Shown here piece by piece: positions 8,698 to 17,066 of a stretch of DNA of 64,000 bases; position 1 is the stretch's first letter, and every line of letters starts with the position of its first letter. The stretch is from assembly GCA_030373045.1 (NCBI GenBank), contig JAUCPW010000003.1:62001-126000 (forward strand), in the 5' to 3' direction. The notes below the pieces were generated by a model. The model did not search any database. It saw only the letters and a list, made by a program, of their open reading frames with translations, and was not told where the DNA came from. The translations under genes were made by a program, and so were the position numbers. The stretch comes from Candidatus Fermentibacter sp. GTDB taxonomy: Bacteria > Fermentibacterota > Fermentibacteria > Fermentibacterales > Fermentibacteraceae.

Positions 8698-8726
8698 TTG
8701 ACGGGGAGCTGGAGCGCCATGATGAT
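8698..8726 (+). promoter_or_regulatory. Possible sigma-70 promoter in divergent spacer
   Basis: TTGACG (8698-8703), a 17-bp gap, then GATGAT (8721-8726), facing the DUF6982-like gene. The -35 matches well but the -10 is weak. The 302-bp spacer (8539-8840) otherwise holds no supported gene; an open frame running through it only extends the DUF6982-like gene without a ribosome site. Confidence 0.3.
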
Positions 8727-8739
8727 GCGTGCGAGCGGA

Positions 8740-8761
8740 ATCCGGCTGATGGAAGCCGGAT
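8740..8761. other. Hairpin in 5' leader
   Basis: Perfect 8-bp inverted repeat ATCCGGCT / AGCCGGAT with a 6-base loop. It lies 80 bp before the DUF6982-like start and just after the possible promoter, so it would be in the leader RNA. No run of T follows, so it is not an obvious terminator. Confidence 0.4.
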
Positions 8762-8840
8762 GCGCAAGGATCGCCGGGCGGAGTCCGCGGCGGCTGCCCG
8801 TCAGCTGGCAGGCCGGGCACGGTTCGAGCAGGAGGGTCTG

Positions 8841-9239
8841 ATGAACAGGGTCGTGGCGAGGTATTCGGACGGACACATCCTGAAGGGCGAGACATCGGAC
8901 TTCCTGCCCAACAAGGAATCGTTCCACGTCATCCCATCCTCCCGGCCGGGGGAGAAGGGCCCGCTCACGGTGAAGATCAGCGAGCTGAAGGCCGTGTTCT
9001 TCGTGAAGGACCTCGAGGGCGACCCTCGCCACATGGAGCGTAAATCCTTCGATCCCGCGCATCCCCCGGTAGGGCGGAAGATCAGGGTCGTGTTCAGGGA
9101 CGGCGAGGTGCTGCTGGGAACCACGCAGGGCTACCAGCCCGGCAGGCCCGGCTTCTTCATGATCCCCGCCGACGAGGCGTCCAACATCGAGCGGTGCTAC
9201 GTCGTGTCGGCATCGGCGAGCAGCATAGACTTCGTCTGA
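8841..9239 (+). CDS. DUF6982-like small cytoplasmic protein
   Basis: A 132-residue protein with two similar halves. VVARYSDGHILKGETSDFLPN (split here as VVARYSDGHILKG and TSDFLPN) and RVVFRDGEVLLGTTQGYQP are paired beta-strand motifs, each followed by a phenylalanine-rich strand (FHVIPS, FFMIPAD). This resembles the DUF6982 family, possibly of PilZ-like shape, found in Acidobacteria and candidate phyla. Start ATG with AGGAGGG 6 bp upstream. Role unknown; a ligand-binding or regulatory adaptor is one guess. Confidence 0.65.
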   Translation: MNRVVARYSDGHILKGETSDFLPNKESFHVIPSSRPGEKGPLTVKISELKAVFFVKDLEGDPRHMERKSFDPAHPPVGRKIRVVFRDGEVLLGTTQGYQPGRPGFFMIPADEASNIERCYVVSASASSIDFV

Positions 9240-9273
9240 TGACCGGCACCTCCTGCAGGCTTCCGGGGGAGCC

Positions 9274-9687
9274 ATGACAGCGTCGATCCTTACGGCACTG
9301 CTGGCACTGGATGCGGTTTCCGCGCAGGTCCCCGTGATCGACCCATGCATCTCCTCGGTTGCGAGCGGCGGATTCTGGGAGTCGGACGGAGTCAGGGGGC
9401 ATTACCGTGTCGTGGTCGAGAACTCGGGGTTCGAGGTCGTCGAGTCCATCCTGTACCTGCAGTGGCTGGCCGACGCAACCGAGGACTCCGGCCCCCGCAT
9501 CGTGCTCTCCGAACCCGTGTCCGGGATCGGATCGGACGAACCCCTCTCCATCGGCACTCCCGTGTTCGAGTTCGACGGCGGGACCGCCATCGTCCTAGAA
9601 GCGACCGACCCGCACACGCTCGCTGCCTCGACGTTCCGGATCATCCCCGGGAAGCCGGGCGAATACACGGTCTTGCGGGCCGACTGA
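9274..9687 (+). CDS. Secreted hypothetical protein
   Basis: A 137-residue protein with a short N-terminal hydrophobic stretch (MTASILTALLALDAVSA) that looks like a signal peptide cleaved near VSA-Q. The rest is rich in beta-strand and acidic residues with no recognised domain. It starts 35 bp after the DUF6982-like gene with a GGGGGAG site and is probably in the same transcript. Its 3' end faces the next gene across 57 bp with no clear terminator. Function unknown. Confidence 0.65.
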   Translation: MTASILTALLALDAVSAQVPVIDPCISSVASGGFWESDGVRGHYRVVVENSGFEVVESILYLQWLADATEDSGPRIVLSEPVSGIGSDEPLSIGTPVFEFDGGTAIVLEATDPHTLAASTFRIIPGKPGEYTVLRAD

Positions 9688-9744
9688 CCTGTCTGGCTGC
9701 GATTCAGGAGAACAACCGGGACATTGCCGCGAAGGGAAGCCTGC

Positions 9745-11079
9745 TCATAGCATGGGCAGAGCTGCGGGCCTCGACAGGCCGTCGTCTCCGGTGCGGTAGA
9801 GTTCGATCCAGCCGTGAAGGGGACCCATCAGCTCATAGTTCACTATGTCGTAGGGGCTGCAGTCCACCAGGATCCAGGGTCCGCGCGTCTCGATCACATC
9901 CAGCACGGTGTTCACCGGAAGCAGGGAGATCGCCGGGGCATCGGAGTCCGGCGAGTCGTGGAGCTGCACGCCGTCCAGGTCGATTACAGTCAGCCTGTCG
10001 GGAGGGTCGTCGGAGAGAAAAGCGTAGATGAACGACCCGCCCCAGCCCGTCGGCCTCGGTGCGGATTCCGAAGTCCGCCACTCCCTCACGCTGTCCGCAA
10101 TCACCGCGTACATGTCGCCGAGGCCGGGGAACAGCCCCCGCCAGCCCTCCGGGACGGCGGAGGGCTCGAAGTCGGAGAAGCTCCACTGGAAACCGCCCCC
10201 GAGGCGGGTTCCCGCCAGCCGGGAGAGTCTGGTGGCTGCGAAGGAATGGTGCCCCGCCATCTCCGGAAGAGGTTCGAAGGCACCCGGAGAGAGTGCGACC
10301 GATTCCGGGAGCATGGAACCGGCGATGAACGTCACTTCTCCAGGGCCCGCGGGTCCGGAAGGAACCACCGTCACCCTGCCGCTTCCGATGGATCCGGTCC
10401 ACGTCGACCCGGTCTGCAACGGATAACAGAGGATGGACATCGTCGAATCGTAGTCCGTCGTCATGCGCCCCGTCACGTGGTATTCGACGAGCACGGTGTC
10501 GTCCTCCCCGAAACCGGCCGACCAGGCTGCGTTCAGCGCCTGACTCCGGATTCCCGGCAGCGTCGTGAGCCATGTTCCGAAAGAGCCGGTCACCTCTCCC
10601 TGGGGGGGGATCCTGGTGGCATAGAAAGGCTCTCCCGGATCGGGCTCGTCCGGAAGGAGGGGCCTCGTCATCTCCCGGGCCGACTCCCAGCACGAGAGCG
10701 ACGGCTCCTTGGAAGTACCCCACTCGCAGACGAACATCGGGAACACCTCGGCCTCGATGCCGTCGACCGTAACGTCCACCCTTTCCAGCAGGGCATCCGG
10801 TTTCGTGGAGCTGTAGAGCATGCCTACGAAGGGCGTGATGATGTCCACCGGGAAGTACATGAAAACGGTGCCCTCGTCGGATGGCGAGTGCAGGAGGAAG
10901 CAGCCCGTGATCTCGTATGAGTGCCGGTCCACGCTGATGAGGACATCCTGGGCCAGCATCCTCACGTCCGGCCCCGAATCGGAGAGCACCGACGGACCGC
11001 GGACCACGGAGCCGAGGATGCCGGCGTCACCGAGAGCGACGACGGGGAGCAGGAGCGTCGCGAGTAGGCAACTGCGCAT
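9745..11079 (-). CDS. Secreted hypothetical protein, 444 residues
   Basis: Begins with a signal peptide (MRSCLLATLLLPVVALG) and has no membrane segment afterwards, so it is periplasmic or surface exposed. The centre is rich in beta strands; the C-terminal ~90 residues (DGVQLHDSPDSDAPAISLLP ... WILVDC ... HGWIELYR) look like a bacterial SH3-type domain, which often binds peptidoglycan. The ATG has a strong AGGAGGGG site. It is divergent from the iron-permease-like gene. The main domain is not recognised. Confidence 0.65.
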   Translation of the reverse strand: MRSCLLATLLLPVVALGDAGILGSVVRGPSVLSDSGPDVRMLAQDVLISVDRHSYEITGCFLLHSPSDEGTVFMYFPVDIITPFVGMLYSSTKPDALLERVDVTVDGIEAEVFPMFVCEWGTSKEPSLSCWESAREMTRPLLPDEPDPGEPFYATRIPPQGEVTGSFGTWLTTLPGIRSQALNAAWSAGFGEDDTVLVEYHVTGRMTTDYDSTMSILCYPLQTGSTWTGSIGSGRVTVVPSGPAGPGEVTFIAGSMLPESVALSPGAFEPLPEMAGHHSFAATRLSRLAGTRLGGGFQWSFSDFEPSAVPEGWRGLFPGLGDMYAVIADSVREWRTSESAPRPTGWGGSFIYAFLSDDPPDRLTVIDLDGVQLHDSPDSDAPAISLLPVNTVLDVIETRGPWILVDCSPYDIVNYELMGPLHGWIELYRTGDDGLSRPAALPML

Positions 11080-11242
11080 GGTACCCCTCCTGTCAGTGCA
11101 TTCATATCATGCAGACGGTCGTACCTGCTGGAAACCACCGTGGCGGACATGTTCGACGAACGGTAAAGAACAGTCGACGGACGCGGAATTCACGGATAAC
11201 CTGTATGGAGAGATGTACCGATCATGGGAAAAGGAGCTGGAC

Positions 11243-11653
11243 ATGAGAGGAAATGCCTGGTATTCGAGATTCGCGAAGGGTACGGCACATTTCAGCGGCA
11301 GGCCCTGGGTCTTCGTCGCAGCGGTCTTCGTGATCCTGGTCTGGATAGTCACCGGGCCGCTGTTCGGGTTCAGCGACACCTGGCAGCTGGTCATCAACAC
11401 GGGCACGACGATCATCACGTTCCTGATGGTCTTCCTCATCCAGAACACCCAGAACCGAGACACGAAGGCTATCCAGATCAAGCTGGACGAGCTGATCCGG
11501 GCGACCCGGGGCGCGCACAACGCCCTGCTCGATCTGGAAGAGCTGGAAGAGGACACTCTCGACCGGTTCCGCAGCCGGTACGAGGCGCTTGCGAGCGAGG
11601 CCAGGGCGGAGCTCTACAAGGGCGAAAAGGACACCGGCAGCCCGGAGCCCTGA
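11243..11653 (+). CDS. Low-affinity iron permease-like membrane protein
   Basis: A 136-residue protein matching the small bacterial family related to fungal low-affinity iron permease Fet4. Two membrane helices (~25-45 and 52-72) flank the conserved VTGPLFGFSDTWQLVINTGT, followed by FLIQNTQNRDTKAIQIKLDE and a charged helix LLDLEELEEDTLDRF. In bacteria the transport role is unproven. AAGGAG sits 6 bp before the ATG; an earlier in-frame ATG at 11214 lacks such a site. A fragment resembling the core of the 1-6 kb repeat family lies just upstream (11189-11205). Confidence 0.85.
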   Translation: MRGNAWYSRFAKGTAHFSGRPWVFVAAVFVILVWIVTGPLFGFSDTWQLVINTGTTIITFLMVFLIQNTQNRDTKAIQIKLDELIRATRGAHNALLDLEELEEDTLDRFRSRYEALASEARAELYKGEKDTGSPEP

Positions 11654-11688
11654 GCGGCTCCAGGACCCGTTCCGGCCAGGAGGTTCAT

Positions 11689-12514
11689 ATGGGTTCGAGG
11701 ATCTATGTGACATGCGATCTCGAGGGTGTTGCCGGGGTTGTGGACCACGGCCTCCAGTGCTGCTGGGATGCCCGTGCAGGATGGTTTGCACCCTATCTCG
11801 GCCAGGCGCGGCGGCTCGCTACGCTGGAGCTGAACGCCCTTGCGGAGGGTGCGATCGCTGCGGGAGTCGACGAAGTCGTTGCATGGGACGGGCACGGCGG
11901 GTTTCCCGGGGGGATCGATCCCGAACTCCTGCATCCTTCCTGCAGGCTCGTGATGGGGGCTGGAGAGGGGTGGCCCGGAAGGGCTCGATCCCGGATTCGC
12001 CGGCCTGTTCCAGATCGGCATGCACGCAATGGCGGGCACTCCGCGCGCTGTCCTGCCGCACTCGTTCCACGGTGGGCTCGAGGGCTACTGGGTCGACGGG
12101 GAGCCCGTCGGGGAGATCTGGATGAACAGCTACGCAGCTGGACTCCACGGGGTCCCGTTCGTCTTCCTCGCAGGCGACAGGGCCGCTGCCTCCGAAGCCT
12201 CGAAGCTGGCGCCGTGGTCGGTGACCGTCGCCGTGAAGGAGGGGCTGGGCGGTGAACCCAGAGGGCTCCGTCAGGCTCCCGCCGTATCGATGTCTCCAGC
12301 CGGAGCCCGGCAGGCCATACGAGAAGGCGTGGAACGCGCGATGCATTCCATCGGCTCGGCACGGCCATTCGCCCCTTCGCCTCCGTTCACCGTGAGGGCA
12401 AGGTTCGTCAGCCCCGAGGCCGCCGACGGGAGGGAGGCGCTGCCGGGAGTCAGGAGGATCGATTCCGTCACGGTCGAAGCCTGCGGGGCCGACCGTCCCT
12501 GGATCCTCATCTGA
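11689..12514 (+). pseudogene. M55 family D-aminopeptidase (DppA-like), frameshifted
   Basis: Two reading frames together give one M55 zinc peptidase. The first part has VTCDLEGVAGVV and AWDGHGG (metal ligands Asp, Glu, His); the second part, in the +1 frame from about 11981, continues GLDPGFAGLFQIGMHAMAGT, then WMNSYAAGLHGVPFVFLAGD. Removing one G from CCCGGAAGGG near 11974-11983 restores a single frame (...GWPEGLDPG...). The family cleaves D-amino-acid peptides and acts in peptide or cell-wall turnover. The ATG has AGGAGG upstream. Either a recent mutation or a sequencing indel. Confidence 0.8.
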
Positions 12515-12618
12515 GCAGACCCGCAGGTGGCTGCCGCCGTTTACCGTGCGACGGCCCATGAGCATGTTCGGACGGGTAATTCCATCGGATGTCGATCCGG
12601 CAGTCCGGGAGGGACTTG

Positions 12619-13161
12619 ATGGTTGTCGAGACGAACAGGTGCCCGAACTGCGGGAGCAGCCTCCAGACCGTATCCGGAACGGGCCGGATCACATGCGGTT
12701 ACTGCGGAACAGAGTTGACGATCCGTGAGGACGAACCCGGCGGCAGCGGGCCCAACCTCATCACCTCCGAGAACCTCGAACGCGTCAGGACGATGATTGC
12801 CGGGGGGGAGTACATCGAGGCCATCAAGCTCTACCGCGAGAGCACCGGCGCCTCCCTCAAGGAGGCGAAGGACGCCGTGGATGCCATGGCGAAGGGTGCC
12901 GGAATGGAGGTTTCGCAGCCGAAGCTCTGGCCGTGCCCCGTGCTGATAGCCCTCTTCGCGGCCTGGATCGCCCTCGTCGGCTTCTCGCCGGCCATGGCCG
13001 AATGGCTTCTGAAGACCGTCTCAGGCGGGAGAGCGTCCGGTGCCGCGATCGATTCCGTCAGGGTGGCGTTTCCGATCGCGATCGTGTTCATTTCCGTCGG
13101 GCTCTTCATCTTCTGGCTCGCGAAGAAGCCCCGGACCTCCAAGCCTGCATCGAAGACCTGA
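12619..13161 (+). CDS. Zinc-ribbon / ribosomal L7-L12-like / membrane protein
   Basis: A 180-residue protein. An N-terminal zinc ribbon (CPNCGS ... CGYCGTE, residues ~8-30) is followed by a helix-turn segment AIKLYRESTGASLKEAKDAVD (~65-85, with YRESTGASLKEAKDAVD) that closely matches the C-terminal domain of ribosomal protein bL12, then two membrane helices (~108-130 and ~148-170). The bL12-like domain binds partner proteins in the ribosome; here it would sit on the cytoplasmic side of a membrane anchor. ATG chosen for the GGGAGGGA site. Function unknown. Confidence 0.75.
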   Translation: MVVETNRCPNCGSSLQTVSGTGRITCGYCGTELTIREDEPGGSGPNLITSENLERVRTMIAGGEYIEAIKLYRESTGASLKEAKDAVDAMAKGAGMEVSQPKLWPCPVLIALFAAWIALVGFSPAMAEWLLKTVSGGRASGAAIDSVRVAFPIAIVFISVGLFIFWLAKKPRTSKPASKT

Positions 13162-13250
13162 GACCCCGTGGGCCTGCGTCGCTCCGTTCCAGAGCCGGTT
13201 CGCGTCCTGCCGGAGGGTGCCTTGTCCGGCATCCGATCCCGCACGGCCCT

Positions 13251-13658
13251 ATGATCGGCGTCTGCGGCGACGACTGCGGAGCCTGCCCCAGGTTCCTCGC
13301 CACGGCTTCGGGAGATCCGGCGGCTCTGGAGAAGGTGAGGGATCTCTGGGTGCGGATCGGTCTCAGAGAGACCGGCTTCCCGGTGGAGGACATGGCCTGC
13401 CGGGGCTGCCGCTCGTCTAGCCGTTGTGCCTGGCCTCTCGTCAGGGACTGCGCATTCTCCAGAGGCATCCCGGACTGCGGTCGATGCGGCGGGTTCCCCT
13501 GCGGCCGTCTGGAAGCGGTGTTCGAGGCATCGGAAGAGCTTGCGGCCAGGATTGCATCCTGCTGCTCGCAGACCGAACGGGATGCCCTGACAGGAGCGTT
13601 CATGAAGAAGAGGCTGAACCTCGAGCTGATCCGAGGGGCTGGAGTTGTCGGCGACTGA
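13251..13658 (+). CDS. DUF3795 family protein (cysteine-rich)
   Basis: A 135-residue protein opening with MIGVCGDDCGACPRF, the DUF3795 signature, followed by CRGCRSSSRCAW and CAFSRGIPDCGRCGGFPC. At least ten cysteines in paired motifs suggest metal or iron-sulphur binding. The family is widespread in anaerobes and lacks an assigned role. No strong ribosome site is visible before the ATG, but the motif requires this N-terminus. It precedes a run of small membrane-protein genes on the same strand. Confidence 0.8.
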   Translation: MIGVCGDDCGACPRFLATASGDPAALEKVRDLWVRIGLRETGFPVEDMACRGCRSSSRCAWPLVRDCAFSRGIPDCGRCGGFPCGRLEAVFEASEELAARIASCCSQTERDALTGAFMKKRLNLELIRGAGVVGD

Positions 13659-13733
13659 TCATTCTCAGGCGCTCGGCCGGAGAATCCGGACGCCTGATTC
13701 GTTCCCGTTCATGTGCTTCCGGGAGGGTGGCTG

Positions 13734-13985
13734 ATGGACAGGGCCAGGAGGAGATTGGTCATGGACCTCGTCGCGGCGGTAAGCGGTCTGGCCGCAGTCG
13801 TCATCTCGGCGTCCTCGCTCGGGGGGTCGGTTCGCACTGCGCCCCTGCTGGGCCTCGTGGCCGGCTCGTTCTGTGCCGGTGCTTCGTTAGTGAATGGGCT
13901 GAAGGAGTATCGAGCCGCACGCGGTGCCGCGGGGAGGGGAAAGCTATCCGGCCGTTCCGGGGACGATGCGGAGAAGCCGGCTTGA
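13734..13985 (+). CDS. Small two-helix membrane protein
   Basis: An 83-residue protein with two hydrophobic helices (residues ~8-27 and ~33-52) and a basic, hydrophilic C-terminus. ATG preceded by GGGAGG. Its stop overlaps the start of the next gene (TTGA), so it is translationally coupled to the methyltransferase-like gene. No family recognised. Confidence 0.65.
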   Translation: MDRARRRLVMDLVAAVSGLAAVVISASSLGGSVRTAPLLGLVAGSFCAGASLVNGLKEYRAARGAAGRGKLSGRSGDDAEKPA

Positions 13986-14434
13986 CCGGGGGAAGAGTGC
14001 AGCCGGGTATCCTGTTCCTGGCCGGGCTGCTGCTCGGGTTCTCGGCGGATCTGCTCCTCCATCTGAGCATCCCGCTGGATGTGCGGATCTCCGCGGGTTG
14101 CGGGATCATCCTCATCACTGCCGGATCGGTGACCCTGGCTTCCGCTGCGACTGCTCTCCGCCGCGCCGGCACCCCGTTCGATCCGTCGCGCAGGGCGGAG
14201 GCCCTGGTGACTTCCGGGATCTACTCCAGATCCAGGAATCCGGCCTATGTCGGATCGGCGACGATCTATGCCGGCATAGCCATGGCCGCCGGGAGCCCGG
14301 CTGCCCTCGTTCTACTGGTCCCGGTGATGCTCCTGATCGACCGGATCGTGGTGCCGCGCGAGGAGGAGCGCCTCCTTTCAGGCTTCGGAAGCGCATACTC
14401 GGAGTATCGGAGGAAGGTCGGGAGGTGGTTGTGA
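13982..14434 (+). CDS. Isoprenylcysteine carboxyl methyltransferase (ICMT)-like membrane protein
   Basis: A 150-residue membrane protein with four hydrophobic segments. The motif GIYSRSRNPAYVG, then EEERLLSGFGSAYSEYRRKVGRW near the end (residues ~128-149; key part FGSAYSEYRRKVGRW), is the classic signature of the ICMT / phospholipid methyltransferase superfamily, which uses S-adenosylmethionine at the membrane. Bacterial members are diverse and substrates mostly unknown. TTG start chosen from the 4-bp overlap with the upstream gene; GTG at 13997 is possible. It overlaps the following lipoprotein gene by 4 bp (GTGA). Confidence 0.8.
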   Translation: MTGGRVQPGILFLAGLLLGFSADLLLHLSIPLDVRISAGCGIILITAGSVTLASAATALRRAGTPFDPSRRAEALVTSGIYSRSRNPAYVGSATIYAGIAMAAGSPAALVLLVPVMLLIDRIVVPREEERLLSGFGSAYSEYRRKVGRWL

Positions 14435-14886
14435 CGGCAGGCCATACGACGATGGGCATCTTCTCAGCGGTTGCACTGACCACCGCGGCGGGCTGCGGGG
14501 GCTCCGGCCCCACATCGACGAATACTCCGCGCGAGATTTTCGAGGCGGTACTGATGTCCCCGGTCGTCGGCGGAGTGAGCGACCTGCAGGGAGTCGGAGA
14601 CACATGGCAGGGCTACAGCCTCTATCTCAGGTTCTCGGCGACGGATGTCTGCATCGACTCCCTGATCGCCACCGGATACAGGGAGGTCTACTGGTCGGAC
14701 ATCGAGGACGAGTTCGACCTGCCGCCCGGATACGACCGGTTCGACCCGCCATGGGCCCCCGGGTCGATCTACGACAAGGACTGCTACATCGACGAGGTCG
14801 AGAACTCCTGGACAAGCTCCGGGACGCACTGGCTCGTGGTGGACAGGGAGAACGGAACGGTCTACTTCAGGGGGCTCGGGGCATAG
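14431..14886 (+). CDS. Putative lipoprotein, unknown function
   Basis: A 151-residue protein with a lipobox-like TAAGC after a hydrophobic N-terminus, suggesting a lipid-anchored periplasmic protein. The remainder is acidic and rich in Tyr and Asp, with no known domain. The GTG start overlaps the upstream stop and has GGGAGGT before it. Fourth of a tightly packed set (13734-14886) likely made together. Confidence 0.6.
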   Translation: MTAGHTTMGIFSAVALTTAAGCGGSGPTSTNTPREIFEAVLMSPVVGGVSDLQGVGDTWQGYSLYLRFSATDVCIDSLIATGYREVYWSDIEDEFDLPPGYDRFDPPWAPGSIYDKDCYIDEVENSWTSSGTHWLVVDRENGTVYFRGLGA

Positions 14887-14933
14887 GACGGCCCGTCGGA
14901 CGATCAGCCGTCCGGCCGGGGGAGGGAGTGCGC

Positions 14934-15224
14934 ATGAACCCGTCGAAAGTCGATCGGAAACGGATGACATGCCTGACCGACCTGCCCAACGTCGGGCCGG
15001 CCATGGCCGCCGACCTCGAGCTCCTCGGGATCACCGAACCTGCCCAGGTGGCGGGCCGCGATCCGTATGCCATGTACGACGAACTCTGCAGGCGCACCGG
15101 GTCCAGGCTCGACCCCTGCGTGATCGACCTCTTCGTTTCGATAACGCGCTTCATGGACGGCGGCGATCCGCGTCCTTGGTGGGAGTTCACGGAGGAGCGG
15201 AAGAGCAGGCTGCAACACATCTGA
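14934..15224 (+). CDS. Helix-hairpin-helix 'pathogenicity locus' (Cdd1) protein
   Basis: A 96-residue protein containing [20 protein letters not shown], a helix-hairpin-helix, and [17 protein letters not shown], then [13 protein letters not shown]. These are the marks of the Cdd1 family (also seen in the TfoX C-terminal region). Helix-hairpin-helix units usually bind DNA without sequence preference. GGAGGGAG lies 5 bp before the ATG. Biological role unknown; the old 'pathogenicity locus' name is historical. Confidence 0.85.
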   Translation: MNPSKVDRKRMTCLTDLPNVGPAMAADLELLGITEPAQVAGRDPYAMYDELCRRTGSRLDPCVIDLFVSITRFMDGGDPRPWWEFTEERKSRLQHI

Positions 15225-15241
15225 CCAGCCGGAGGGTTTAG

Positions 15242-15808
15242 ATGGGACAGATCAGAATCGACAGGAACGCCTTCCCGTATCCCATGCCCATGGTTCTCGT
15301 GGGCGCGGAAACGGGGGGGAGGGCCAACTTCATGCCGGTGGCCTGGGTCTCCAGGGTCAACTACAAGCCTCCGATGATCGCCGTGGCCATCAACAGGGGG
15401 CACTTCACGAACAGAGGGATCCGCTCCTCAAGGGCTTTCAGCGTAGGCGTCCCGCCCGTCTCGATCATCGACAGGGTGGACTACTGCGGGATCATCAGCG
15501 GCAGCAGCACGGACAAGTCGAAGCTGTTCACCGTCGTCACGGGCGAGGAGACCGGCGCTCCGATGGCCGTGGAGTGCTCCGTGAACATGGAGTGCAGGCT
15601 GGTGCAGACTGTCGAGCTGCCGACCAACGACATCTTCATCGGGGAGATCGTCGGGGCCTATGCCGATCCGTCCTGCTGCCCGGACGGCAGGCCCGACATC
15701 ACCAGGATCAGGCCCTTCACGCTCACGATGCCGGACAACAGGTACTGGGAGACCGGGCAGGATGCAGGCAGGGCCTGGGATGTCAGGAGATCGCAGGGGC
15801 TTCACTAG
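15242..15808 (+). CDS. Flavin reductase-like protein
   Basis: A 188-residue member of the FMN-binding flavin-reductase-like family: [22 protein letters not shown]-type first strands (key part [15 protein letters not shown]), then [18 protein letters not shown] and [18 protein letters not shown]. These split-barrel proteins bind FMN and reduce flavins or act in electron transfer in anaerobes. ATG follows GGAGGGTTTAG. The gene begins 17 bp after the Cdd1-like gene, so probably co-transcribed. Electron donor and acceptor unknown. Confidence 0.85.
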   Translation: MGQIRIDRNAFPYPMPMVLVGAETGGRANFMPVAWVSRVNYKPPMIAVAINRGHFTNRGIRSSRAFSVGVPPVSIIDRVDYCGIISGSSTDKSKLFTVVTGEETGAPMAVECSVNMECRLVQTVELPTNDIFIGEIVGAYADPSCCPDGRPDITRIRPFTLTMPDNRYWETGQDAGRAWDVRRSQGLH

Positions 15809-15945
15809 CCTGTCGGCACGGCCGCATCCGGAGTCCAGGCGCTCTCTCATGGTTGGATCCGGTCGCCCCCGACCCCTCAGGTCGCCGATGTCGGCATATT
15901 AGGGCAGTGGTTCCGGCATTCCGGGCAACGGAAGGATCGGTGGAA

Positions 15946-16989
15946 GTGGGCAAGAGATTCCTCATCACGGGAGGATCCGGTTTTCTCGGGATCAACCTGG
16001 TTCGCTACCTGCTCGCCAGGGGACAGGATGTCACGGTCCTGGACCTCGTCGAGTTCGACTATGAAGACTGCAGGGACAGGATAAGAGCGATCCAGGGTGA
16101 CATCCGCATCCGCGAGGACGTGGTTGGATCCCTCGAAGGCGCCGATGTGGTCGTGCACGCCGCGGCGGCGCTTCCTCTGTACAAGCCCGAGGACATCTAC
16201 AGCACCGACATCGAGGGCACCCGGATCGTGATGGAGGAGTCGGTGAAGGCCGGCGTGAAGCGGATCGTCCATATCTCGACCACCGCCGTCTACGGAATAC
16301 CCGACCATCATCCGCTCTTCGAGACCGACAGGCTGTTCGGCGTCGGCCCGTACGGCGAGGCGAAGGTCGCGGCCGAGAAGGTGTGCGAGGAGTTCCGCGG
16401 GAACGGCGTCACCGTGCCCATCCTCAGGCCCAAGTCCTTCATCGGCCCCGAGCGCCTCGGGGTCTTCGCACTCCTTTACGAGTGGGCCAGGGAGGGGCAC
16501 GGCTTCCCCGTGCTCGGCAGCGGGAACAACCCCTATCAGTTCCTCGACGTGGAGGATCTCTGCGATGTCATCTGGCTCTGCTCTACGCTGCCCGACGACC
16601 TCGCGAACGACACTTTCAACGTCGGAGCCGCAGTCTACGGCACACCGCGCTCCGACTTCCAGGCGGTGCTCGATTTCGCCGGGCACGGGCGGCGGATATC
16701 CTCCATCCCGGTGAAGCCCGCCGTGCTCATGCTGAGGCTCCTGGAGTCGCTGCACCTCTCTCCTCTTTACAAGTGGATCTACGAGACGGTCGACAAGGAG
16801 TCCTTCGTGTCGATCCAGAAGGCCGTCGACAGACTCGGATTCGCGCCCAGGTACTCCAATGTCGACGCCCTCCTGAGGAACTACAGGTGGTACCTCGAGA
16901 ACTGCAGCCGGTTCGGGAAGAGGCCGGGCCTCACCCACCGGACCCCCTGGGCGCAGGGCGCGCTCAAGCTGGCAAAGATCTTCTTCTGA
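15946..16989 (+). CDS. NAD-dependent sugar-nucleotide epimerase/dehydratase
   Basis: A 347-residue short-chain dehydrogenase of the extended type. The NAD motif is TGGSGFLG (residues ~8-15) and the catalytic set is Thr-Thr-Ala with YGEAK (Tyr and Lys); the substrate region has [13 protein letters not shown]. It resembles NDP-sugar epimerases and dehydratases used for surface glycans. GTG at 15946 has GAAGGA 9 bp upstream; GTG at 15940 is an alternative. The next gene is a second epimerase, suggesting a nucleotide-sugar branch feeding LPS or glycan assembly. Confidence 0.85.
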   Translation: MGKRFLITGGSGFLGINLVRYLLARGQDVTVLDLVEFDYEDCRDRIRAIQGDIRIREDVVGSLEGADVVVHAAAALPLYKPEDIYSTDIEGTRIVMEESVKAGVKRIVHISTTAVYGIPDHHPLFETDRLFGVGPYGEAKVAAEKVCEEFRGNGVTVPILRPKSFIGPERLGVFALLYEWAREGHGFPVLGSGNNPYQFLDVEDLCDVIWLCSTLPDDLANDTFNVGAAVYGTPRSDFQAVLDFAGHGRRISSIPVKPAVLMLRLLESLHLSPLYKWIYETVDKESFVSIQKAVDRLGFAPRYSNVDALLRNYRWYLENCSRFGKRPGLTHRTPWAQGALKLAKIFF

Positions 16990-17066
16990 CGCGAGTCCGG
17001 GCCGTGCCCGGAACGTGCGTGCCTCTCCGCCGGCAGGGGCGGGGGCATGCCGGAGGTGGAGCAGAG

